Below are positions 24,917 to 36,900 of a DNA stretch of 64,000 nt, one piece after another (the first letter of the stretch is position 1; each line of letters starts with the position of its first letter). The notes beneath the pieces were generated by a model, which searched no databases, was not told the origin of the DNA, and saw only the letters and a program-made list of their open reading frames with translations. Made by a program: the position numbers and the translations under genes. Source of the DNA: Symbiodinium natans (taxonomy: Eukaryota; Sar; Dinophyceae; Suessiales; Symbiodiniaceae); assembly GCA_905221605.1 (NCBI GenBank), contig CAJNDS010000096.1:168226-232225 (forward strand), in the 5' to 3' direction.

Positions 24917-27900
24917 GGTTTTGAGATTTGGGTTTTTGGGTTTAGGGGGCTAAGGGGTTTTAATTTTAAGGGTCCTCGAAGCTTAGGGGGCTTGGAACTA
25001 GGGGGTGCAGGGTTTGGGCTTAGGGCTTCGCGGTGTGGGGGGTAGCTCGGGGAGCTCAATGGAAGACAAAGGCCCTAGACATTCTTTTTGGGAGGCTTCC
25101 GATGTTCTTGGGCTCTTGGGGTTTTCGGGTTCAGTGGGCATCGCGGGCTTGAGGAGTTTGAGGGAAGGGCCTAAAGGCTCCCACTCCGGCAGAACATGTA
25201 CTTGAACCCTGAATCCTACCCCCCAAACCCTAGTCCCGAAGCCCTAAAAGATCCCACTTCCCCAGTCCCAACTCTCAAGATGTCTAAACTCGACAATAAA
25301 CCCGTATCTCAGCACGCGCAGACAGACAAGGCAGTCCGTTGATGAAGATATGCTCCCCTCTTCCGGGCAACGCTGCCTGTGTGTGTCAATCGTGAGGGAG
25401 AGCGGAATGTTCTTCCTTCATCGAGGCAAAAGCCATGAATGCACTGGTCGGCCGGCGACCAAAGCAAAGGAATCCCCTGGTGCCGGCCTTGCGCAGGGGG
25501 GAGCGCGCTGAGCATGACAAAGCGACCCGTTCAGGACCGGCGCCAAGCTCAGCGATGGCTGCGGTGCCGGTGATCGGTCTCTCGAACCCCAACCCCCAAG
25601 CCCTAGCCCTAAGCCCCAAACCACCCGAAGCCCTAAACCCTAAACCCTAGCCCTAAACCCCTGCCAAACCTTAAACCTCAAACCCAAAACCCTAAACCCC
25701 GAACAGCACAAAAGCCGAGGCTCGCTTCAGGCGCTCCACCGCCTCGCGAGGCGGGATGCCCTTCCTTGGAATGGGGTTGTTTGGGGTTTGGGGTTTAGGG
25801 TTTAGGGTTTAGGGTTTAGGGTTTAGGGTTTAGGGTTTAGGGCTTAGGGTTGTTTAGGGTTTGGGGGTTAGGGTTTCGGGCTAAGGCTTGTGGGTCTTGG
25901 GGGTGTGGGGTTGAGGGTTTGTGGGGATGTAGGGTTGAGGGCTTAGGGTTTAGGGTTTAGGGTTTAGGGTTTAGGGTTTAGGGTTTAGGGTTTAGGGGCC
26001 AGTCAAGCTGAACACGGGGAAACCCTTTGGGTGGGCGGAATGTTGGAGGTGCAGGCGGCCCTAAACCCTAAACCCCGCAAACGAACACACAAAAAACGCC
26101 AAACCCTAAACCCCCAAAAAACGCAAGAGCACCAAACCACCCCCCCCCTACACACAAAAACGCTAAACCCAAAACCCCCAAGGGCTTGTGACAAGCTGCA
26201 CCATGGGCCCGGAGCGCTCGTACTCGGCGCGGAAGCGCGCCACGTCCTCTCTAAACCCGCAGCTCTCGGTTAAGGGTTTAGGGTTTGGGGTTTAGGGTTT
26301 TGGGTTTAGGTTTAGGGTTTAGGGTCCAGGGGTCTAGGGTTTGGTGGTTTGGGGGTTTAGGGATTCAGGGTTTAGGGTTTAGGGTTTAGGGTTAGGGGTT
26401 TAGGGTTGAGGGATTGTGGGGTTTGGGGTTTGGGGGTTTAGGGTCTAGGGATTTCGGCTTTCGAGGCCTGCGGTTTCGGGTGTTTAGGGTTCAGGCGCCA
26501 AGCAATTCAATATCATGTAGTCAGTTCTCGGCCCTTTCTTGGGCACCCTGGAATGCAAAAGGCGCATGCAAGGGACACAAAGGGATCGTAGTTAGAGACC
26601 CGACAGAACCTCCCATGGAAAACTGTTGCGATCCTGCGAGAGCCTAACCCATCTCCCTAAACTCTGGACCCTACACCCTAAACCCCTGAACCTCTAAACC
26701 TCTAACCTCTAAACCTCTAAACCTCTAAACCTCTAAACCTCTAAACCTCTAAACCTCTAAACCTCTAAACCTCTAAACCTCTAAACCTCTAAACCCTAAA
26801 CCCTAAACCCATCTGCCCCTCTGAAGCCATATGAACCTCTGAAGCCTTGCGAGGGGTGTCCTTCTTGAAAGCGTTCACCGTCTTGATCAGATCCTTCTTG
26901 TAGTGGATCCTGGGCCCACTTAGACCTTAAACCCTACACCCCAAACCCCAAACCCCAAACCCCAAACCCCAAACCCTAAACCCTAAACCCACATCCGAAG
27001 GATTCCGAAAGGCCATCCGAATTACGTCAACGGGCCCTGGGTGCGGGCTCTGACGACCAGGGCCCGTGATTAGACTGACAAAAAAGGGAACCCGAACTCC
27101 GAGAACCTACCGTTTGTGGTTTAGGGTTTAGGGCTCAGGGTTTAGGGCTTGCATGGGGTGGGGTCTAGTAGGGGTTTGGGGCAGGACAGCCAACACCTTC
27201 CAAAGCCAAAGGCCAAAACCCTACACCCCGAAGGCAAAAAGCAACTCCTAAGCGCGAGATAGTGCGAGGCCTCGAAACGCGAGAGCCCCGTACTGAAGGC
27301 ATCGGAAAAATCACTAAGAGTATTCCCTTCTGGTCCCTAGAAAAATAGACGATAATACCCCGCCAAAACCCTATTCTAAACATTAGGGCCCCTATGGTAC
27401 CTCGGCACAACCCTAAACCCCAAACCCCAAGCCCCAAACCCTAAACCCTAAACCCTAAACCCTAAACCCTAAACCCTAAACCCTAAACCCTAAACCCTAC
27501 ACCCTAAACCCTAAACCCTAAACCCTAAACCCTAAGCCGCGGCACTGCTTCTCCGACAGCTCCTGCTGCCTCTTCTCCGTGTCTTCCAGGAGCTCCTTGG
27601 AAGGATTGCAGGGCTTTCTTGGCAATTCAAGGGTTCTGGAAGTTTAGGGTTTAGGGTTTAGGGTTTAGGGTTTAGGGTTTAGGGTTTAGGGTTTGGGGTT
27701 TGGGGTTTGGGGTTTGGGGTTTGGGGTTTAGGGCTTAGGGTTGAGGGCTTAGGGTTTAGGGTTTAGGGGGCTTAGATTAAGGGCCTCTATGGGCTTTCAG
27801 GATTTAGTGTGGGCCTTTTGGAGGATATGCTTGCTAAGAAACCTATTCAAAAAAGGGTTGATAGACGGGCTACCCTAATCAAGAACGAAGCTATGCTGCC

Positions 27901-30900
27901 CCACCCACTGCCCGCGTTTCGGGTTTTACGTAATTCGGGCCTTGTTTTCGATTGGGGAGGGGGGGGGGGGATGCGCAACCCCAACCCCTACACCCTATTC
28001 CTATACTGAACTTTGAGCCTTAGCAAGAAGAACAATTTAGCTGTTTCTTAGGAATGACAATAGTATGATAATAGTACCCAAAATCGACATTGTTCCCAAG
28101 TACCCCATAACCCAAAACCCTAGACCCTGAACCGGGGTAAACGTCCTTCCAGTTCCTCTCGAGCATGGAGCGCGTGTCTTGCTCTTCCTGGCCGGGTCTC
28201 CGAGCGTGGTTTGGGAGCTCCAGGATTTGGGGGTTGAGGGCTTTAGGGTTTTTTAAGGGTTTAGGGGCCCTATATACTAAACCCTAAACCCTAAACCCTA
28301 AACCCTAAACCCTAAACCCTAAACCCTAAACCCTAAACCCTAAACCCCGTTTAGGGTGCTAGGGTTTTCGGTTCGTTTCGGGCTCATGGTTCCGGGCCGC
28401 CAGGTAGACCCACGCGTCCGCTTGACACATTCTCTTGCAGGCATGGGTTGCCATCGAAACCTACACCTTAAACCCTAAACCGTAGACCCTAGGCCCGAAT
28501 CTCTAAACCCATAACAAGAACCCAAACCCCTGCAAGCTTTGCAAGCCCCAAAGCCAGATGAACCCTAAAAGCACCTTTCAAACCCATAAAGGGTTTAGAG
28601 TTTAGGGTTTGGGGCTCCCAAAACTTATGCTTCAGGGGGGGCCTTTTCGGGCTTCAATTACTGCATAGTCCTTGAAGTTCAGAGTGCCACAACAAACTGC
28701 CGTAGATCAAGCCCCCTCTAATCTTTGGGGGTTGCGGGTTTGGGGGTTTGGGGGTTTGGGGTTAAGTGGGTTTGGGGGTTTCTGAGGGTAGTTTCATGGG
28801 CCCTTACAATGGTCCCTGACCTCCTTTAAAGGGTTCTGATGTATGGGCCCTTAATTTGCATAGGGTATATAAGGGGTATGTAAGGGGTTCCCTTTCAAGG
28901 GCCCTTTTTTTATACCCTAAGACTTGTTCATGGTTGGGATAATATTAAGAATTTAAATCTATATTCCTTATTGGGTGTTTAAGTACCCTAAAAACTGTAG
29001 AAAATTTTACCCAACTATGACAAAGAAGAGGGTTGGGGCCGTCGAAGGGGAAGCCTTGTCCATGAAGTCTAGGGCTTACCCTAAACCCTAAACCCTAAAC
29101 CCTAAACCCTAAACCCTAAACCCTAAACCCTAAACGGTCGAAGCCTTGTCCATGATGTTGGGCAGGTGCTCGTCCAAGATGCGGTACCTCGGCAGCTTCT
29201 CTGGGGACTGGGAACATGGGGGCGGGGCAAGGGAAAGGGGTGTTCCAATGTACGTGCCTAAACCCTAAACCCCAAACCCTAAACCCTAAACCCTTTGTTT
29301 TGGAGGGGTTCGTTAAGAAGGCCTTCTGATTCCGTCTTCAGGCACTGCCCTTTGCTTCCACACAAGTTGGCTCAACAGCTGAGTTTGGGCTTAGGGCAAC
29401 CCCGAATGCTTTCTGCTTGCCCAGATCTTCATGCTCCATGAATGTAGCTACAAACGGCTCCGATATCTCGAGCATCCCCCTATATTGCAGTATGGCGTTT
29501 AGGAATCGGGTTATAGGGAACGTCGGTTTGCTTTTTGATTTCTATGGTGGGGTCCATAGTACTCCAAAGTAAATGTCAGCTTGGGTTTAGGGTTTAGGGG
29601 TTCATTAAAGGGCTTATAAGGTGTACAGGGTTTAGAGTTTAGGAAAGTTTTGGGGCTTAGGGCGTGGGCTGTTGTGTAATCAGCCGGAAGCTTGCTCAAA
29701 GGCCAGTCGCATGTGCTCAATCGGCACGAAGTCCAGCTCAATCTCACTCTGCTTTGCGTACACTTCCTGGAATCGGGTTTGGGGTGTAGGGTTCAGGGTT
29801 TCGGGTTTGGGGTTTAGGGTTGAGGGAATTTGGTGTTGCAAAGAGACTGAACGAGGGACCTCGACAAGGTACGCCGGGCAATTGGGGGGGGCGACTTAGG
29901 GATATACGGGCTGCTACAGACCCCTTCATGTTAGGACATCGAGTTTCGCAGCCAGGGCATTCAGGGGCTTCGGGCTTTAAGGCTGTGGGGGTTTAGTGCT
30001 TAGGGCATTAGGTTCAGGGTTCAGGGCTTGGGGTTTAGCATTTCGGGTTTAGGATTTAGGGCTTACGGTTGGGAACATCCCTGCAGAGCTGAAGAGCCAT
30101 GGCGTTTTGCGGGCGAAATTGATGTCCCTACCTCCGCCAACCCGGTCCCTAAACCAAAAGCCTTTTTCTCGTTCTCTGTTGCCGGGTATGCCTGCCGACC
30201 GCTTGTGACAGGGGACGGAAATGACAGACACTGACAACGTCTGGCTGACGACGGCCAGACTCCACTGAGCCCCGATGAAACCCTGAACCCGCCCCTAAAC
30301 CCTAAACCCGAAAACCGAAACCTTAAACCATAAATCTGAAACCCGAAGTCCTAAACCCCAAAACCCCCTGAGCTTCGGGAGTTCAAGGAGGCCGTGGCTG
30401 CGTCGCGTCCTGGAGGGTCTGCATGACGTAGGCCAGGGCATCGATGTCGCCAGAGCCGACCTGGAGACTGGAAGTGAGGCACCGAAAGGAATTTTAGGGT
30501 TCAGGGTTTAGGGTTTAGGGTTTGGGGTTTAGGGTTTAGGGTTTAGGGTTTGGGGTTTAGGGTTTAGGGTTTAGGGCTTAGGGTTTACGGTTTATAGGGC
30601 TTATGGCTTTTGTGTTCGGACTACATCATGCAAAGCCCCATGATTTAGGGCTCCGTGTCTAGGGAATAGGGTTTAGGACGTAGGGTTTCGGGCTTTCATG
30701 CTTAAGGTGTAAGAGCGGCGAACCAAATCATCCGAAGCCCTAAGCCCTGGACCCAAAACCCTAAACCCTAAACCCTAAACCCTAAACCCTAAACCCTCCC
30801 CGATGGGTCGCACCAGTCGGTTTAGGGTTCAGGGTTTAGGGTTTGGTGTAGAAAGATGTTCTTCTTCCCGGGCCTCTCTCTTGAGCTTCTTGCTGGTCGA

Positions 30901-33900
30901 CTTGACCTGAGCACGGAGATGTTCGCCCTTCATTATCTGCAATGCAGGCGCTGGGTTTAAGCGGAAGCGGGGCGTTAAATTCGAACCGAATCCTCAAGGT
31001 TTAGGAGCTTCGGTTTTGGGCTGAAGCTGAGCCTTAAAGCATCTTCTAGGGACTCTACATTTTAGGGTTAGTCGGGAAGGAGGTACCGCTATAGAATCCC
31101 TTAGAGGGTATATTCTAGGGGGATACAAGGTACCTAATCCCTCATTCCCTACTAAGAAAATTTCCAAATCAGAAGAAGCGGTTTAGGGTTTAGGGTTGCA
31201 GGGTATCGGGTTTAGGGCTTAGGGCTTAAGGGGGGAGCTCCTGACCAGAAACGGTCCCACTTAAACGCCCCTTAAGTGCCCTAGTATGGTTATAAGTACA
31301 GTTACAAGTACAGTCATAATTAATTGGTTAGTAAGTACCATGAATCTCCAAGTATACCAAGACCAGCAAGACCAGCAAACAATCTGCGCAGGGCCGCCAT
31401 CTCGCTGACGGTTTCGAGCTTCGCGAAAGCCTCTTTGTGCAGCTCCTCGTGGCGGATTCAGGCTAGCGGCTTGCGAGTTACACTTCAGTGCTTCCCCCGG
31501 AAACAACCCTGATCCTTAAACGTTCAGAAGCCACATAGGCTTTGAGGTTTAAGGCTCTTGAAGCTTCGTGCACACAAAACAGCTTCCATACTCGTGCCTG
31601 CAACATAAGGTGGTGCTCACGCAGGCTAAACTCTAAACCCCAAAATCGAAAAAGATGATTTGGAGTTTATGCAGGCTCTGAAACTCCTGTGATCTCGGCG
31701 ATGCATTCTGACGAAACGCCCTCACAAAACCCTAAACCCTCAGAAGTATAAGTGAAAGCAATATTCATAGCTATCCCGATCCGTAGCCAGAACTTCCTGA
31801 CTTCTGAGCCCTCGCCTACACTGTAGTACTTCCCTCTAGAACTGAATTCAGATACCTCGCGAAGACACCTGCGAAACCCAAGCATGCAAAAACAAAAACA
31901 GAAACCACAGAAAAACCCTGATCGAAATCCAAAACCCTAACATTGTTGCCCCGAAACCCTGAACCCTAGAACCCTAAACCCTTAACCCCAAACCCTAAAC
32001 AACCCTAAATCGTGAAATCTGAACCGAACCTCTGAACCCTAAACCCCAAACCCTAAACCCCAAACCGTCAACCCTAAACCCCAAACCGTCAACCCTAAAC
32101 CTCAAACCCTAAACCCTAAACCCTAAACCCCAAACCCTAAACCCTAAACCCTAAACCCTTCACCCTGAACCCATAGAGCCATCCCAAGCCCCGAGTCCTT
32201 GGCAAAGCAGGTCTTCCACTTGTCTGCCCGGTCCTGGTTGGGCGAGCTTGAGTTGTGGGGTTTAGGGTTTAGGGTGTAGGGTTTAGGGTGTAGGGTTTAG
32301 GGTTTAGGGTTTAGGGTTTAGGGTTTAGGGTTTAGGGTTTAGGGTTTAGGGTTTAGGGTTTAGGGTTTAGGGTTTAGGGTTTAGGGTTTAGGGTTTAGGT
32401 TAGGGTTTAGGGTTTAGGGTTTAGGGTTTAGGGTTTAGGGTTTAGGGTTTAGGGTTTAGGGTTTAGGGTTTAGGGTTTAGGGTTTAGGGTTTAGCCTGGC
32501 GGGTCCACAAGAGACCCGCGCAAAACTGTGGCCCCAGCAGCAAACCTCAGGGTGTGGACTTAGGTCGGAGCTGTTAGTTTGCAGACTTGGCGTCTTTCCA
32601 CCCCCGCACGCACGTCCTCAGCACCAGTCCTGGTGAGCAAAATGCTTCTCGCATAAGAACTTTCCCAGCAGCCGCATCAGTGAAAGCATGTTGCCTTCGT
32701 GATGATACCGCAAAACGAACTGGAAGACATAACTCATTAGCTCGGGATTCGCCTGAGGCGGCGAGCCTGCCACCGATTTGGCCAGCATGGCGGGCATGCA
32801 TTCCTGGAGCTGTTTCCAGAAATTATCTATGGAGCCCGAATGTGCTTGTATGGCAGGTTTCCTGCGCCTTCGGAACATCTTTCGCCACACCCCGGCACCG
32901 TGGGAAACGTGGTAATGTGGCACACCTAGTGAGTCGGCGACGGAGGGGTAAACCCGAGCCCCGTCGGAAACGAGAGCGTCGCACTTGGCAGTGTTGATGC
33001 TTTGCATGCCACCGCACGCACGCACTCGCACCAAGTCTTCCACGGGGGAAGCAGCTCGAAGAGAGGTGTTGGCCAAGGACAGCGGAAACACGTGTACACG
33101 AAGTCCGTTGCCGGCGTCATCCGGTCTCTGTGCCAAGCCGAAGATTTGAACGTGGTATCTGCGCTGGCCACGCGCAAAACTCCCCAGGGATGTTGCGTCC
33201 ACTTCGACTATTCCCGTGAGTGACCTCTTTTTCTGCTGAGACCGAGCACAGTCTGCTTCCACGCAGCGCATCTCCTGATGGTGCAAGTTTAAAAGAGTTT
33301 GGGTTTTGGGCTTAAGATTGTAGGGTTCAGGGTTTAGGGTTTAAGGTTGAGGGGTTAAGGCATTAGGGTTAGGGTTTCGGGAGATTACGGGGATGAGCAA
33401 GTCTTGCGGGGTATCCGAAAAGAAGTTCGCAAACCCGACACTCCTGCAGGATCTTCCGAGTGAGCTTGGAACTGTTTGCCCACTTGCAACCCAGGCTTTT
33501 GCAAAGTGTGTGGTAAGCAGGCGCCCGTCCATGTCGCTCAGGATGAATGGAGTAAAAGGTCTGCAGGATCAGGAGAAGCTGCTGCAGATTCAGTCCGCGG
33601 TAAGTGCCCTTCAAGAACGTGAACTGCAAGCAGGACCACCACCTGTGACAAGCTCGGGCTCGGCAACGAAAAAAGGCTGTTGTGCCAAGACTGTTGGTGC
33701 AGCGCTCCGTGAGAGCCGACATCTTCGAGAGACACGCTGGACACTTCTTGGGTTTCTTTGCCCATCCCAATGAGCAAAGCTTCTGAAAGGCAAGCCTCTC
33801 CTTCTGAAAATTGCCACTGTCCAATTCCCGCAACTGGTCAGTGCAGCTCTGCAGATATTTGGCTTGTCTTCGTACACGTCGACATTCTTGCCGCTGAACT

Positions 33901-36900
33901 CTGGCTTTGTTGAGTTTCTTGGCACTGGCTTTCTGTCGTTGTCGCTTGGTCTTGTTCTGAATATTGGTCCCGATGAGCTTGGCGCGTCTCTTTCCGTTGC
34001 CATGAATGCCGTCCATGCCCTGAACATTGCAGCCTTGGTTCCCTTGAGAAGCATCTTTGACAAAGCTGCTGATCGCTTTGCTAGCGTGTCTTCGCTTGAT
34101 CAAAGAAAGCATCTGAGCAGCAAGCTGAGAGCAGGATTCCACTCTGTGACCGCCATGGCCGCAGTGCGAGCATACTCTTTTGCCTCCGCCCCCCCCTCAC
34201 GGGCGTTGGCATCCTAAGAACTAAGAAGCCGCAAGGCTATGGCACAGATATTTGAGGGTTTAAGGTCGAGGATTCTGGGGTGAAAGTTAAGGGTTTAAGG
34301 TTCAGGGTTTTCACAAGAGCGTTTAGAATGTGTAATCGCACGACATGTGGGAGCGTCTTTATGCAAGCCAGCAAAGCGAAGCCCCACGCTGTGCTGCTAA
34401 TCCCCACTGCCAGTTGCGTTTCGCAAAATGGCAGACCTAATGTCTTTGTAACAATCCTGAGTCCATTTCGGCATGTCCTGCAGGCGCTCACGTGGACATG
34501 GAACACTGTGAAAGCAGGTGCGACGCCCCGATGCATCCTTGACCCAGAACTTCTGGCAAACGAAGTGGCAGCGGCCTCCGTGTCGGCCAGATTGGTACAC
34601 ATAGGGTTGCCGGGCAACTCTATGATGAGGGCACACGCCGTACTTGAAGAACCGCTTGCCTATTTTGCAAGACTCCTGAGCAGGCGAAGAAGGAGCCACA
34701 ACGGAAGTGAGCACAGCTGACAGTGGCGTGGTCTGCGGGGCATTGTTCTGACGGTCCACAGGCTGCATCGCTTGCACTGGAGAGCAGACCTCTTCTGTGT
34801 CCGAAATCTCCACATGTGCAGAGGGTATCTCCTCGTCGTCGGACAAGTCAAGCACGCCATCGGTTTTGTCTAGAGGAAGCAGACGCACTCGCAAAATGGA
34901 GCTGTGATCCTCTGTCCATGTCAACTCAGCTCCAGAAAGACTGGTCCACGTTTCTGCTGCTGCTTGACAGTCAAACTCAGACCAGCCGCATCTGCCTGCG
35001 AGAGTCAGAACTTCTGCCCAAGGAAGCCAGGCCCCTACTGGGGCCATGGAGTGAACCCCAACCCGCCAGCTGTCGCATCGCTGATTTATGAGAGCACGCC
35101 GATCCATTGCGGCAAGGATGCAAGTGTGACAGCAAAGCTCACAGACCAAACTTGTAAACATCCCGTGTCTTTTGGAAGCAGGAAGGCTTGTCTTCTATCA
35201 AGTACTGGGAGCATGAGCTATTACGACATGAGAAGTGTTTCAGGCGAGGAGACATGTTATGTGGACTCAGGCCTGGGCAGAAGTGGATGCAGGAGAGGTC
35301 TTAGTTTAGGACGCGTCTTAAGTTGGAAGAAGTGCAAAAAACCCCACAAATACCAGTGCTGTCTACGGATGCTTCTTAAAAATGCAGAACAATTTTAGAT
35401 AAAAAGTGGGGGCATGAGGCAATGGTGGAAACCCAGGAAACATCGGTATTTACGGGGGATTGTGAGGGCAACAGAGCGAAACTACCGAAAAAGCGTGGGT
35501 CTGTTATGGCCCCGCCTAGGGGTTTAGGGTTTAGGGTTTAGGGTTTAGGGTTTAGGGTTTAGGGTTTAGGGTTTTTAGGGTTTAGGGTTTTGGGTTTAGG
35601 GTTTAGGGTTTAGGGTTTAGGGTTTAGGGTTTAGGGTTTAGGGTTTAGGGTTAGGTTTAGGGTTTAGGGTTTAGGGTTTAGGGTTTAGGGTTTAGGGTTT
35701 AGGGTTTAGGGTTTAGGGTTTAGGGTTTAGGGTTTAGGGTTTAGGGTTTAGGGTTTAGGGTTTAGGGTTGGTGGCGTCTTTATCTGTTGCCCTTATACCT
35801 GAAAATAGCCCCTAGATACCCTAATAAGAACCCCGGCTATATGCCCTATAAAACAGAAACCCTACTTAAAGAGACCACCAACCCATATAAAGCCTGAGGG
35901 TTAAGAGTTCAGGGTCTAGGGTTACCATATTCCCCAAACCCTAAACCCCAAATCCTGAACCCCAAATCAGAACTCCAATGGGGCTTACTGAACAGGTTTG
36001 GGGTTTAGGGTTGAGAGTCCCCTGGCCTGCTTGGGAGTTACTTTGTACTTTTCTTTATATCAAACCCAAGGGGGGATTGTTTGAAACAAGTATGGCTCTA
36101 AACCCAAACCCAGAACCCAAAACCCAAAACCGAAAACCCCAAATCCTAAACCCTAAGGGAGCATATCGTCCTTGAGGTCATGCGCCAAACTCCCGGTCTT
36201 CAGCATCAGTGCAGAGATCCTTGGGATGGAGTAGTGGCCCAGGCAGTTTAGGATTTAGGGTTTAGGGTTAGGGGCTTAGAAGAACTCGGTGGGATCACTC
36301 ACCCTAAGCCCTGTCGACCCTGCTTGGCAGCCCGTTTGACTTAGTAAGCAGGGTTAGTCAGGTGGGTTATGGGGATTAGAATGGGGTATCTAGAAGAGAC
36401 GAAGTAGAATTACTCTTAGTAGAAGTACTAATGCCTAGCAGGCCTAGCATGCCTGCATGCCCAGAGCCCGTAACCCGGGGCACTGGACCGTAATCTTGGG
36501 GTAGCTACACGATGCCTGAGTCTGGGCCCGTACATCAGAACCCTTTAGAGGCGGTTAGGGTCCATACTAAGGGCCCAAGAAAGTACCCTCAGACGTAAGT
36601 TGGAGCAAGCCCCAAAGCCCAAAAAACCCAAAGCCCCAAACCCTAAACCCTAAACCCTGAACCCTGAACCCTAAACCCTAACCCTAAACCCTAAACCCTA
36701 AACCCTAAACCCTAACCATGTCAGGAAATACTCTGCGCTGAGCCCTAAGAGGTCTTAGAGCTCACTTCGACACGTGTGTGGGCATCCGGCCCGAGGGGTT
36801 GGACGGGCAGCTCGCGCGGTCTGAAAGCCCTAAGCACCCTAAGCCCGAAAGGCCCTAACGGTTGGGTGTTTAGGGTTTAGGCCCTATTAAGGACTGCTAG

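Larger units (their letters stand above)
32495..35520 (-). mobile_element. Merlin/ISXO2-like DNA transposon, 3.0 kb
   Basis: Both ends share an imperfect inverted repeat: the left begins CCTGGCGGGTCC..AGACCCGCGC and the right, reversed, reads CCTAGGCGGGGCC..AGACCCACGC. Inside are three minus-strand ORFs whose middle and last parts match the IS1595/ISXO2/Merlin transposase plan (zinc ribbon then DDE-type core). It sits in an uninterrupted TTTAGGG array (about 240 bp on the left, 250 bp on the right), so any target duplication is masked. It lies in the dynein intron between e33 and e34. Confidence 0.72.

Noticed and set aside
28400-28445. Island reading KRMCQADAWVYLA as an exon
   Set aside because: Lies between e39 and e40 where the family needs no extra residues; no supporting phase.
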